DNA of 64,000 bases from Scilla litardierei. Its lineage: Eukaryota; Streptophyta; Magnoliopsida; Asparagales; Asparagaceae. The position numbers and the translations under genes are program-made. Numbering within the stretch: position 1 is the stretch's first letter; the number at the start of each line of letters is the position of its first letter. The DNA is taken from positions 804,124,817 to 804,188,816 of the forward strand of contig CM061142.1 in assembly GCA_030789695.1 (NCBI GenBank), given 5' to 3'. Shown here piece after piece: positions 10,947-22,059 of this stretch. The notes beneath the pieces were generated by a model, which saw nothing but the letters and a program-made list of their open reading frames with translations, had not been told where the DNA came from and did no database searches.

Positions 10947-13104
10947 TGGTCGATCCAAAATGTAACCCTAGAGAGACCTAGCTATGGCATAAATTACACG
11001 GAGATAAATCCCTGGCAACGGCGCCAAAAACTTGATCGGCCCCGGATATACACCCGGAGAACGATTGTAGTTTTACCGCAAGCGCATGGTCAAGTGGCGA
11101 GCGGGTATCGAACATGAGGAGGTGGTGTTGGTTCCAATCTATCATAGGTTGGCTTGACTACGAATGTTTTATTAGTGGAGATGGTTATGGTATGATATAA
11201 TGGAAATGGTGGTGGATGTCGGTGTCGGTGTCGGTGATAAAGATGTTGGTCAAATAGAGATTCGAATTCAATTCAATAAAAGAGTCTAGGGCTAGGGAAT
11301 CCCCACTACGAATCGTCATTCATCCTTGTAAATAGTGAATCTCAATATTACTAGACTTGTGTTGAGGTGAACTAGTCGTAACTGAATATAGAACCAAGCT
11401 CACGCTCTCGCGCTATTGCCGGTCTATAGCAACCAAGATTAGGGACCACTCTCGTGCAAACCCTAACCTAAGCCACTATCATGAAGATCGACATCATCGT
11501 CCAATCGCACCTCGACCCCACTCTCGTGCAAACTAGAGTTACGATCTAGGTTGTGATAGTTCGTATTCGTCCAATATCTTGCAAACGAATATGTGTATAG
11601 ATTTATAATAAAAATCCTAACTTTGGTCCAATCTCTTGCAAACCAAGTCTAAAGAATCTCGATTATAAACCTAAATCGATATCTAGGCCTTCCCATCGAT
11701 TAGAATCCAATCTCTTGCAAACCCCAATCGATGGAAATCCCTAGCTATCCGTAATAAATCAATCACAACCTAACCTCCTAGCAATTCTATCAACTTAAAA
11801 ATTCATTCATCACAAATTTGAAATTAGATCCATAGGGTTCATCCCCATGTCCTAGAACAACAATCAACCAAGCATAGCAACAACGATATAAAAATCAATA
11901 TGAGACATTCCTTGTATATGAAAAGATAGCAAATCAAAGATTCAAATAATAAGAACAAAGATACTTAGCTTTGATGAAGAACTTCAATCTAATTACAAGC
12001 TTTTAGATCCAAGAGGGGGCCTAGGGCATGGCCTAACCTCTAAAATAATCACTAAGAAAATATCATGGAACTCCCCTCTAATGACGGATACAAACCCCTT
12101 ATATAGCCCCACAAAACCCAAGCAAATAACCCTTCAAAACACTCTCAAATTCGTGCTGTAAATCAGCATGGCCGCAACTTAAAATCTGGGCCCGCCGTCA
12201 CTCGGGCCGAGTGGGAATATGACTCAGCCGAGTGGAAATTCCAGCACTGCAGCATCAACTTGCAGAAATTCTCTAGATTTCATCTGACCTCGGATTGGTG
12301 CGTTCTTAGCGGCGTTGGAATCGTCATGAAGTCTACTATCCATAAAAAATATGAGAAAAATAATTTGATTGCTGAAATGATAGAAGAATTCAAAAGAGTG
12401 GGAGGATGTCTGAAAATCTGGGCGCTCGTGTCATTCGCGTCACTCGGCCGAGTGGGCTTCTTTACTCGACCGAGTAGGGTCTTCTGCGGTTCTCCAAAAA
12501 TTCCAGAGAGTCTACTTAGATCTCAGGAGAAAAACCCTGTAATACTCGGGCGAGTGGGCTTCTTCACTCGGTCGAGTGGGTTTTGCCACTCGGCCGAGTG
12601 AGGCTTCTCCAAATTCCAGTAAATTGGACTCTTCTCTGGACGAAATATCTGTAGCACTCGGGCGAGTGGGCTTTCTCACTCGGCCGAGTGGTCTTCCTTG
12701 CTCAGTCGAGTGAACATGGCAATCTTCGGTGCGTATCCATTTCACTTGGGCGAGTGCGGTCCTTCACTCGACCGAGTGAGCAGTCTGCTCGGCCGAGTGG
12801 GGTACTCTTGAGCTCTTTTCTTCTCCTTTTCGCCTCCTCATCGATTCTATCAAATTCCATCTTCTTCCACTCATCATCCAACACAGTTAGCTTCTTGATA
12901 GGGCCATAGGCGATGCTCCGGTACATGTGCAAGTCCTTTAAGCTCATTTTTGCTCCCGATTGCTCCATATTCCCTGAAATCCGACAAAAACAAGAAATAG
13001 TGAAAAGTAACGCGATATCGTCGAATACTCGTGAAAATCGTAATATGAGCAATCGAAATGGCGTGAAAACATGCAGAAAAAAGGTGTAAAATATGGAGCG
13101 ATCA
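10947..13104 (-). repeat. Ath-1 5' LTR
   Basis: In sense: TGATCGCTCC at 13104, dyad array (12799-12199), TATA-like box near 12105-12095, and an end at 10947 reading ...GATCGACCA. The stretch 11032-10947 is an 86-bp extension holding a second PBS-like copy (11026-11009). The right flank GTGGC (13105-13109) is the TSD. Confidence 0.87.
12199..12799 (-). repeat. ACTCGGCCGAGT dyad array, Ath-1 5' LTR
   Basis: Dyad centres on the + strand are at about 12206, 12227.5; 12447.5, 12469.5; 12549.5, 12571.5, 12593.5; 12661.5, 12683.5, 12705.5; 12749.5, 12771.5, 12792.5. Spacing inside clusters is 21-22 bp. Three clusters are full triplets, about 90-110 bp apart. Confidence 0.88.
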
Positions 13105-15281
13105 GTGGCAAGGATTGGTCCTGCCCCGGAGTCTTTGAGAGGGCGGGTATTGGGCCGTCGCCTCCCCGCAGCCTCTATAGTCGGACGGGTATTGGGCCGT
13201 CACCTACCCCGCATATGGCACTCCGGTTTGGGTGGCGAAGCTCAGTAAGCTTGCCCCGGAGGTCTTCACTGGAGGGGGGAGCGAGCACGTAGCTCGACCC
13301 GTGCCCTTCTCCGGTTTGGGTGGTGAGGATTGGTCCTGCCCCGGAGTCTTTGAGAGGGCGGGTATTGGGCCATCGCCTCCCCGCAGCCTCTATAGTCGGA
13401 CGGGTATTGGGCCGTCGCCTACCCCGCATATGGCGCTCCAGTTTGCATGGCAAAGCTCAGTAAGCTTGCCCTTGAGGTCTTCACTGGAGGGGGAGCGATC
13501 ACGTAGTTCGGCCCGTGCCCTTCTCCGGTTTGGGTGGCGAGGATTGGTCCTGCCCTGGAGTCATTGAGAGGGCGGGTATTGGGTCGTCGCCTCCTCGCAG
13601 CCTCTATAGTCGGAGGGGTATTGGGCCGTCGCCTACCCCGCATATGGCGTCCCAGTTTGGGTGGCAAAGCTTAGTAAGCTTGCCCTGGAGGTCTTCACTG
13701 GAGGGGTGAGCGAGCGCGTAGCTCGGCCCGTGCCCTTCTCCGGTTTGGGTGGCGAGGATTGGCCCTGCCCCGGAGTCTTTGAGAGGGTAGGTATTGGGCC
13801 ATCGCGTCCCCGCAGCCTCTATAGTCGGACAGGTATTGTGCCGTCGCATACCCCGCATATGGCGCTCCAGTTTGGGTGGCGAAGCTCAGTAAGCTTCCCC
13901 CGGAGGTCTTCACTGGAGGGGGGAGCGAGCGCGTAGCTCGACACGTGCCCTTCTCCGGTTTGGTTGGCGAGGATTGGTCCTGCTCCGGAGTCTTTGAGAG
14001 GGAGGGTATTGGGTCTTCGCCTCCCCGTAGCCTCTATAGTCGAACGAGTATTGGGCCGTCGCCTACCCCGCATATGGCACTCCGTTTTGGGTGGCGAAGC
14101 TAAGTAAGCTTGCCCCGGTGGTCTTCACTGGAGGGGGAGCGAGCGCGTAGCTCGGCCCGTGCCCTTCTCCGGTTTGGGTGGCGAGGATTGGTCCTGCCCC
14201 AGAGTCTTTGAGAAGGCGGGTATTGGGCCGTCTCCTTCCCACAGCCTCTATAGTTGGACGGGTATTGGGCCGTCGCCTACCCCGTATATGGCGCTCCGGT
14301 TTGGGTGACGAAGCTCAGTAAACTTACCCCTGAGGTCTTCACTGGAGGTGGGAGCGAGCGCGTAGCTCGGCCCGTGCCCTTCTCCGGTTTGGGTGGCGAG
14401 GATTGGTCTTGCCCCGGAGTCTTTAAGAGGGTAGGTATTGGACCGTCGCCTCCCCGCAGCCTCTATAGTCGGACGGGTATTAGGCCGTCGCCTACCCCGC
14501 ATATGGCGCTCCGGTTTGGGTGGCGAAGCTCAGTAAGCTTGCCCCAGAGGTCTTCACTAGAGGGGGGGTGCGAGCGCGTAGCTCTGCCCGTGTCCTTCTC
14601 CGGTTTGGGTGGCGAGAATTGGTCCTGTCCCGGAGTCTTTGAGAGGGCGGATATTGGGCCGTCGCCTCCCCGCAGCCTTTATAGTCGGACGGGTATTGGG
14701 TCGTCGCCTATCCCGCATATGGCGCTCCGGTTTGGGTGGCGAAGCTCAGTAAGCTTGCCCCGGAGGTCTTCACTGGAGGGGGGAGCGAGCACGTAGCTCG
14801 ACCCGTGCCCTTCTCCGGTTTGGGTGGCGAGGATTGGTCCTGCCCCGGAGTCTTTGAGAGGGCGGGTATTAGGCCGTCGCCTCCCCACAGCCTCTATAGT
14901 CGGACGGGTATTGGGCCATCGCCTACCCCGCATATGGCGCTCCGGTTTGGGTGGCGAAGCTCAGTAAGCTTGCCCCAGAGGTCTTCACTGGAGGGGGAGC
15001 GAGCACGTAGCTCGGCCCGTGCTCTTCTCCGGTTTGGGTGGCGAGGATTGGTCCTACCCCGGAGTATTTGAGAGGGCGGGTTTTGGGCCGTCGTCTCCCT
15101 GCAGCCTCTATAGTCGGACGGGTATTGGGCCGTCACCTACCCCGCATGTGGTGCTCCGGTTTGGGTGGCGAAGCTCAGTAAACTTGCCCCGGAGGTCTTC
15201 ACTGGAGGGGGGAGCGAATGCGTAACTTGGCCCGTGCCCTTCTCTTGTTTGGGTGGCGAGGATTGGTCCTGCCCCAGAATC
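13105..15281. repeat. 215-bp tandem array, right part
   Basis: Continues the 3551-4966 array after Ath-1. Unit landmarks are at about 13280, 13494, 13709, 13924, 14138, 14353, 14569, 14784, 14998 and 15213 (steps 214-216). The first piece (13105-13279) completes the unit that began at 4922. The full array held about 16 complete units, some 3.6 kb, before Ath-1 arrived. It stops abruptly at 15281 within a unit. Confidence 0.9.
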
Positions 15282-15572
15282 TTGTGCCTTAAACTGAAAC
15301 TTTCAAGTGGAGACAACGAGATTTGAAAATTCGAAGAAAAAGAAGTATTTCATTAAGGGCTTACAATTACTGGCAGCGTTTTAGTAGGCGCTTCGCGTTT
15401 CACGAATGACCCAGATTTCTCCTGTCGAGGGTCGTTGGTACGTATGTGGCCGGTCCGACGATGTCGCATGGTCCCTCTCATTTTGCTGCCAGCTTCCCTT
15501 GGCGAGTGGTCTTGACGGGCTTGGAGGTAGCGCCTCTGGGGAATTGATCATCGATTCCGAAGCTCCGTTTTC
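15282..15572 (-). other. Junction where Tat-1 pol is missing
   Basis: Sequence between the protease region and the tandem array. It has no RT, RNase H or integrase motif on either strand. An autonomous Tat element would have several kilobases of pol here, so an internal deletion is inferred. Confidence 0.55.
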
Positions 15573-16255
15573 TTACCTGGGAGTGGCAGTGCTGACTGAG
15601 ACGGTCTTGTCTTGCCCTGAGGCCATGGGTACCTCCTCGACTTCTTCAGCAAGAGTTGGCCGTCGGTTGAAAACGCCCTCCCTCTCAGGAAGGAGGTCGA
15701 TCGACAAGGTCTGCTCCGAACCCTTGTGCTTGGTTGACCCTACGTAGCAGCTCCTAGATAGCTTCTGGCTCCCCCGCACTAACCCCACTCCTCGCGGGGT
15801 TTGGAACTTGACCATCTGATGGAGCAGGCTGGGGAGCGCTTCGATGGCCGTCATGTATAGTTGCCCTATGATCCCGTTGTATGCTGACGCTATGTCGACG
15901 ACAACGAACTGCGTCATGTGAGTGACGACCTTTGGTTCCTCTCCGAGTGACACTGGCAAGGTGATCACCCCCACGATAGGAGTCGAGTGGCCAGTGAAGC
16001 CGACGATGGGTCCAGTGCAAGGTCTCAGGTCCGCCTGCCCTAGCCCTTCTCAATCGTTGACATAAATAGAATGTCGCAAGAGCTCCCAGTGTCAATCAGG
16101 AGGAGGCTGATGACGGTCGTCCCGATCTGAGCCTCGATGATGATTGTGTCGTCATGCGGTAGCTCGATTCCCTCCAGATCTTCGTCGGTAAAGGTAGTGG
16201 GATGTCGGGTTATCCTTCTCCCCTTCGTATCACTGCCGAGGCTCGCTGCCATCAC
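15573..16255 (-). pseudogene. Tat-1 aspartic protease, broken
   Basis: Retroviral-type aspartic protease that would mature gag-pol. The active-site motif is in SLLLIDTGSSCDILF, preceded by IELPHDDTIIIEA. The second half is in a different frame (VITLPVSLGEEPKVV, VVDIASAYNGIIGQ, FQTPRGVGLVRG), as in Tat proteases. At least two frame breaks lie between about 15974 and 16080, so no intact enzyme is made. It follows gag on the minus strand. Confidence 0.75.
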
Positions 16256-18344
16256 CTACCGTGCGTACGCCTTCCTGATCGACGACGACGCCCCTCCAGA
16301 GAACGATCCGCCACATATTACATTTATGCGCATGACCGGCTTCGGCGGACGAGGTTCCTCCCGCTCATTGTCCAGTGGTGGATCCGGCCTCCGCGCTCCT
16401 CGCGAGGCCCTCTCCTCCTGGATCGGCCTTCTGCCCTCCACAAAGCCTCCCAGGTGACCCGCTTGGATCAATCGCTCAATCTCCCTCTTGAGGGTGTAGC
16501 AATTGTCGGTATCATGACCGTGGTCCCGGTGATACCGACAATACTTTCTGAGATCTTGCTTCACCGGGTCGTACTTCATTTCTCTGGGGGGGTCTGGCAA
16601 CAGTCCGGCCCTCGCCGCCGCGGCCAACACCTCTATCATTGGGCATTCAGCTATGTGTACTGGGCCCACAGAGGTCCTTCCAGCCTCAGGATCACTCGAG
16701 CAGGCTCTCGGGTGGGAACAAACTCTCGCATCGGGCCCGGGCGGTCTTGCGGGCAACGCCCAGGGGGGTTGCACCTTGGTTGGGTCTGTTGGTCGCGGCC
16801 CTGGGGCCCGTCTTCTTGCCTCGGCCTGGGATAGGGCCGAGGCTCGCCTTGGGACGACCTCGTCGGGGCGACTGATTTCTTGACACTGAGAGTCTCCTCG
16901 ATCAGCGCATATCTTTTCGCCTGAGCGATTAGCGCGTCGTAGTCGGTCGGAGGATCTTGGAGCAGGGATTTGTGGAGGCTCCGATTTTCTAGCCCCGTCT
17001 TGAAGGCTAGCATGAGCATTTCATCACTGCAGGTCACCACCGCCCGCCTCTCATCATGAAAGCGGCGCAGGTATTTTTCTGTCGTCTCTCCTTTACCTTG
17101 AATTATCATGCTGAGACAGTCCAAAGGCTTCTTCTTGGTGCGCTCGGCCCAAAACTCCTGACAGAACTTGTGGGACAATTCGCCAAAGCTCCCGATGGAT
17201 CTTGCGGGCAAGCTGTAATATCATTCCAGTACAGTGTCCCACCGGCTCTGTGAGAAAAGCCGGCACAGAAACGCATCACCCACGTCTTGCGGCTCCATCG
17301 CCCCCCGGTATTGTTGCACGTGCGAGAGGGGGTCGTCCCTTCCGTTGTAGGTGGCCAGCGGGGGCCTTGAACCTTGCGGGTCTCGGGGCTGGCATGATCC
17401 ATCACGCTAATGATGTGGTCTCCTCAGGGTAGGCGGGGCGCTCTGGCGCACGCCCTCTCTGCCATTCTGGGTTTTCGCTCCGGTCCCGCCTCGGCTGCCG
17501 ACGGTCATCATGCCCCGGGGAATAGCGAAGCGGTCACCGGGGTGGACTCCTTCCATGTACTGGGGACTCGACGGGCGGTGGGCTATGGTCATTCCAGTAC
17601 CTCCGACCTACAGCCGTCGCCTCCGGGATCTCTCTCCGCTCCTGATTCTCCCTTAGAAGCTTTTCGCGCTCTGAGGCGAGGAAGCGGAGTTGCTGACGAA
17701 TGACTTTCTCGTCCAGAGGATCTGGGGAGAGATGTCGATGGGACAGAATTCGCCCCCGGGGTGGGGACCTGGCGAGCAACGGGCTGCGCTCGTTCATGTG
17801 TCGCCGGCCCGTCGCCGACACCTTTGTGATCTCCCAGTTCTCCTCATTCTCCCTCCGGAGCCTTTCGCGTTCTGTGATAATGAAGCAGAGCTGGCGTCGG
17901 GCAGTCTCTTCAACGAGGAGGGCTTGCCGGGCGGCGTCGGCCGCTTCATCCAGATGCCTCTGTGCGGCCGCCGCTTCCTCCTGGCACCTTCGCAACCGCG
18001 CGATCTCCATTTCTTCCTCCAAGAGCTTCTGTTGGGCCGCGATCTGCTCGGCGAGCCCTTTGTCCCCTCATTTCTTCGACGAACTGAGGGTGAAGATTCC
18101 GCCTCACGTTCGGGGGCTCAGAGGGGCCCGAGGATACCTCGGCTCTAGCCGTTGTGAAACCTGCCATCATCTTGGCGAAGGCATCGAAGCTCTGCTGTAC
18201 CGCGCAGGCTGAGGCCTGGACCGTTTCAACCTCCACCTCCGGGGGTGGATTAGTTGCAGGAGTCACGGGATGAGAGTGTGATTCTTGATCCATAGGGTTA
18301 TTGCCGTGGTCAGGGTTTTGGTTGATTAGTATGGGATCTGACAT
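16256..18344 (-). pseudogene. Tat-1 gag, broken
   Basis: Capsid/nucleocapsid protein. It starts at ATG 18344 (MSDPILINQNPDHG), just inside the PBS. The N-terminal part is a charged helix-rich region with an internal duplication (LCFIITERERLRRENEENW and LRFLASEREKLLRENQERR). The Retrotrans_gag core is at about 17405-16850 (PARSIGSFGELSHKFCQEFW, LDCLSMIIQGKGETTEKYLRR). The nucleocapsid-like CRYHRDHGHDTDNCY motif lies near 16540-16500. Frame changes separate these parts (near 18000, 17530, 17210 and 16770). Confidence 0.75.
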
Positions 18345-18359
18345 GGGTGTGACCCTTCA

Positions 18360-18377
18360 TTCCCACAGACAGCGCCA
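18360..18377 (-). other. Tat-1 PBS
   Basis: In sense TGGCGCTGTCTGTGGGAA, two bases inside the 5' LTR end. This type of PBS is usual next to Tat LTRs; I do not assign the tRNA. Confidence 0.7.
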
Positions 18378-18379
18378 AT

Positions 18380-19508
18380 TGTTGCGAGGCGGAACTCGCG
18401 TATAATGAATTTGTATTATAGGGAACCAAGGGCACGGTGGTTATGTTAATGGCGGGATTAGGGTAGGCTATTTGACAGGTGATTAGTGGGGTGATGAGGC
18501 TAAGCTTGTTGCGGAAGCTGACCATGGTATCGGACCCGGCATGATGTGATAATGGGGCCGAACTGCTTAGGTTGAGGGCATGCGCAGCCAGTGACGACGA
18601 GCTAACATGTGCAATGAGCAAATCGTCAGAAAAGCCGGGTTGGGATCTAACCCTTAGCCTCTCCGATGCCTAAGTCAGCAAGAGGACTTAAAGTGGGGGC
18701 TAGGCACGCAGGTCGGACTTAAGGTGAGTCGACCGTACGTGACGAGCTATGAGTGGAAGAACAAGGATATGGACGACCCTTGCTCTTGTGTGTGAGTAAT
18801 AAGATTAAGAGTAAATTTGCCAACCCCTTCACCGTTGGAGACGAAGGGGTATTTATACCTGATGGAAGGCGGTTAAGTGGGGCTGACCTGGCATGCTGAC
18901 TCGATGTGCTGAGCTGGCCCAGGTGTCAATGGAAGCTTTGGACGAGGATGTCAAGAACAGAAGTGTCAGCCACGCTTTTGTCAGACGGCGCAACGGCCAG
19001 GGGCGCTTTTGTCAGAGTGTCAGGAACGAAAGCATTAAGTGTCAGGGGGCGCGGCGGCCAAGGGGTGCTTTGTCAGATGGTCGGGCGGTGTAAGTGTCAG
19101 TAGTGTCCTTGTACTAGGTTATTTGTCATGTCCGATGTGCCAAAGATCCGTCGGAGCGCCTCCCAGGGGCAGGGCCCAAAACGCGTCGTCGGTCCGGCCC
19201 GGGCTCAGGCTAGGCGGCCCGGATGCACATTTTGCACGCTGGTCCTGGCGAACTGGGGGCGGACTGACGCGTGTCCTGCTGGGGTCGTGTCAGGGAGTAC
19301 CCCCATCAGCGGCCAAGGCAGGGTGTGCCCATCTCCCTGTCGTGTCGGACTCTAGGGTCGACAGGCGCCCTGCGGGCCTCTGAAGGTCGGGCGTGGAGCT
19401 CCCCATTGCGGGGTTGGCCGTCCCTTCGGGGGGAAAGAGGCGTGCAGACGGTGTACTTCGGCGGTTTAGGGCGGAAGGTTGGAATACCACGATCTTTAGG
19501 TCGTAACA
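18380..19508 (-). repeat. Tat-1 5' LTR
   Basis: In sense TGTTACGACCTAAAGATCG... to ...CCTCGCAACA, 1129 bp. TATA-like TATAAATACC lies at 18858-18849. Upstream of it are repeated CTGACA motifs around CCCCTGGCCGTTGCGCC-like blocks. The truncated Tat-2 LTR at 44022-44794 has the same start, CTGACA blocks and TATA context, so the two elements are of related families. Confidence 0.82.
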
Positions 19509-20546
19509 ATTTCAAAGCTAATATACCCAATGTATGAAAGTAGATAACAAAAGACACTCCCCTCAATCCAATTCAAAGAAAAGTGAAGTAATAAGCACGG
19601 CATTGCATTCTTTGGGATATATCACGATGTCAAAGTTTCCAATTTTCAAGGAAATGGCCAAAACAAAAGAATTTCCTCTAAGTTGTGGGAGATGAGATTG
19701 CATCACTCATGTTGCTTATTCACTCATTTATTCATTCATTTTTTTCGTTTTCTTTTCTTTTTTTGTATTTTTTTTGGATGTTTATGTTTTGCATTCACGC
19801 AATAACGCTATGAAATGCAAACACCGCCCCCTTTGCATACACGCGATAACGCCATATAGGCAAAGGGATGCAATGATCCCCTAAATCTCATTTTTGGCGT
19901 CCTCCCCAATGTTTCGTGGGGCACCGGCTACTCAATTCGATTAGGAAAACCATTCACTTATATTATAGCTCTCTTTCTCTCATTCCAACACAATCAATCA
20001 ATTCATCCACCCATTCTTTAGAAGAAAACAAAGCATAACAAATTTGCCATTCCCAATCCAATCAAAAACTACATCATTCATCCCAACATGAAATCGCTTA
20101 CACCAAACTTTTCCCAAATTGTTTCAAAGAGAGCATCACGACATATGAAATAGTCTCATACATGGCATATTAGCATTTGAATCCAAATTGGAAAAGAAAT
20201 GAAACATGCCAATCAAACATTAAGAAAGTTGATACAAAAATAATAATCCGAAAAAATTGCATGACATTAAAGCATGTAGGGGCTACGCATAAAGCTAGCG
20301 GCGTAGGGACGAGGAGGACAAATATGATATGCAATAAAGAGCAATGGGTGATGGCAAAATGGAGGTATCTCAAAAAAAATTTGAGCCAACATCAAAACCC
20401 TAACAATCCTAAAGATTTTAACACTCCCCCCAACTTAAAATAAACAGTGTCCTCAATGTTGGAAGAGTATTAGATCTCACAAAAGATCCTAGAAAAGAAA
20501 AGAAAAGCATACGAAAGTACTAAAATAAAACATTTATTTATTTACA
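19509..20546 (-). other. Ath-2 3' non-coding region
   Basis: AT-rich, no supportable ORF. In sense a caacattgaggacactg box lies near 20455-20438. A duplicated string gcattcacgcaataacgcta / gcatacacgcgataacgcca lies at about 19790-19860. No 3' LTR or terminal polypurine tract before the Tat-1 junction. Confidence 0.55.
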
Positions 20547-21900
20547 CTATTGGAAAGAACACACCGTGGCAAATGACGGATCCAAAATTTCCATCGGCGA
20601 TGGCAATTGTTCCAACGCTTCTTTTATTTCCTCTGCCAATGCTCCTCGGCCAAACGTGGCAATGGCGTCCACGTACACAACCCCAAGCATCTCCTTAAAG
20701 TATGTACCTATATAAGGAAGGAGACGGGTTGTGTAAGAAAGAGATGGGGACACATTCCCGAAAAAAGACATCCACACATAATCATTAATATAAAATACGG
20801 AATGAAAAGTATGATGAATGTGTGAGAAAACTCCCTGGATGGTTGAATATGATGTGGTTTGAAGCTCATCCCCGCGGCATTCAATATCAATCGGCGGAGG
20901 AATTGCCATCTCCATAGAAACTACCGAATGAGAGGGAAGCTCGGGATCCATGATAGCATGTGGTATAACCTCACCCTCGCTTGCCTCTTCTTCGGGCTCA
21001 TCAATAAAAGAACACTCCCCCTTGCCCACTTCGCTCCTAAGTGTGTACACGATCGGCTCCTCTATCTCCACCATGTCAACAACCAATTCTTCAACAACTA
21101 ATTGACACGGCCCAGCAGAAATAGGAGATGTCGTCATAATAATTTCCTCCACCGGCTCAACCAACTCCTCCATGCCAACACTTGGTTCCTCAAATACTAA
21201 TTGGCATGGGGAACTCAATTCTCCAACTACCGGTGGGGTGAGATCCATAAGAACTTCTTCATTCGGGGCTTGGTGGACCAAAACTTCATGGCTTGGCTCA
21301 TCTGGAGTCACAACCAATGTGTGATCTTCATCCTTATAGGACTCCAAATAACGCCAAGCCGCATTCTCATCCATGTCCAAAAAGTGGCCGTTGTCCAAAA
21401 AATCCACAAAATTCTGTGTCTCCGGAAGCAGACCCTCCAAGAAGAATCCAAGAAGACGCATCCTATCAAATCCATTATATGGACAACCGTACACTAACTC
21501 TGAGAAACGCGTCCAAGCCTAAAAAAATGTCTCACCGATGCGCTGAGCAAAGTTCACCGTTCTTCCTTGCCATGTTTTGGTCCTGTAAGATGGAAAAAAC
21601 TTCATACAAAATTTTGATTTAGTACATGCCAAGATGGAATAAGATGTGGGAGATAAACTTTAAACCACTTTAATGCATTACCATCCAAAGAATAGGGAAA
21701 GAATTTAAGATAAAACTTTTCTGCACACGCGTTCCCATCAAAATGAAGCTTACAAGCACTCTCAAACTTCTTAATATGTAGGTAGGGGCTCTCCGCATCC
21801 TTACAAGGAATCTCGGTAGGGATTTGGTCACCCGCATGTCAAATCCAAGAGAGTTTGAAGTACTTGCCATGTTTGAAAAAAAACAAAAACAAACAATCAA
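20547..21900 (-). pseudogene. Ath-2 gag, broken
   Basis: In sense, sequence near 21830-21640 reads in frame segments such as SPYLHIKKFESACK and FFPYSLDGNALKWF, a Retrotrans_gag core. A second part (21494-20547) is open for 315 aa: YGCPYNGFDRMRLLGFFLEG, then an acidic proline/glutamate-rich middle, then YIGTYFKEMLG and LEQLPSPMEILDPSFA at the C-terminus. In-frame stops and frame changes separate the two parts around 21500-21640. The C-terminal ~100 residues align with those of Ath-1 and Ath-3. No CCHC knuckle seen. Confidence 0.7.
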
Positions 21901-22039
21901 AAAGACTCAAAAAGCAAAAGTAAATAGGGATGAACAATAAGTGAAAGATGAAGAATCGAAAAGACTCACACTAAGAGATAGTAATATCACACTAAAACTT
22001 TCAAAATCAATCAAAAAATGCTAATAATAGAAACTGTTG

Positions 22040-22057
22040 TCCCCGGCAACGGCGCCA
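22040..22057 (-). other. Ath-2 PBS, tRNA-Asp
   Basis: In sense TGGCGCCGTTGCCGGGGA, a full 18-nt complement of the plant tRNA-Asp 3' end, two bases from the LTR end. The leader between it and gag (about 21901-22039) is AT-rich without an ORF. Confidence 0.85.
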
Positions 22058-22059
22058 AT

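Larger units (their letters stand above)
4967..13104 (-). mobile_element. Ath-1: complete non-autonomous Athila-like gypsy element
   Basis: Minus-strand element flanked by the 5-bp TSD GTGGC (4962-4966 and 13105-13109). The 5' LTR is 10947-13104 and the 3' LTR 4967-7986, the latter enlarged by a MITE. The internal region has a tRNA-Asp-type PBS, one gag-like ORF (9953-10744), about 2 kb of non-coding sequence and a polypurine tract at the 3' LTR. There is no protease, RT or integrase, so it would need enzymes in trans. Removing it restores one 215-bp repeat unit exactly. Ath-3 (48288-56321) is a related copy in the other orientation. The Athila affinity is inferred from the PBS and the cattgaggacaatg box before the polypurine tracts. 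Confidence 0.88.
1..19508 (-). mobile_element. Tat-1: Tat-like Ty3/gypsy element, pol-deleted, truncated by the window edge
   Basis: Read on the minus strand the order is 5' LTR (19508-18380), PBS, gag, protease, a gap where RT, RNase H and integrase should be, a 215-bp tandem array, a spacer, and an antisense gene that runs off the window start. The CxxHxxxGHxxxxxC gag knuckle, the separate DTGSS protease and a spliced antisense ORF next to 3' tandem repeats fit the Tat lineage of Ty3/gypsy. The 3' LTR must lie left of the window. Ath-1 (4967-13104) is inserted in its array. The right end abuts Ath-2 internal sequence, so Tat-1 probably inserted into Ath-2; the second TSD is not visible. The lineage is inferred without RT. 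Confidence 0.75.

Noticed and set aside
10907..11032. A tRNA-Asp gene fragment
   Set aside because: Only the 18-nt PBS complement is present, next to LTR ends, with no cloverleaf sequence around it.
3551..15281. Open frames of 60-180 aa across the 215-bp array on both strands
   Set aside because: They arise from a GC-rich tandem repeat whose 215-bp unit is not a multiple of three, so the frame shifts with each unit; no homology to a protein family is evident.
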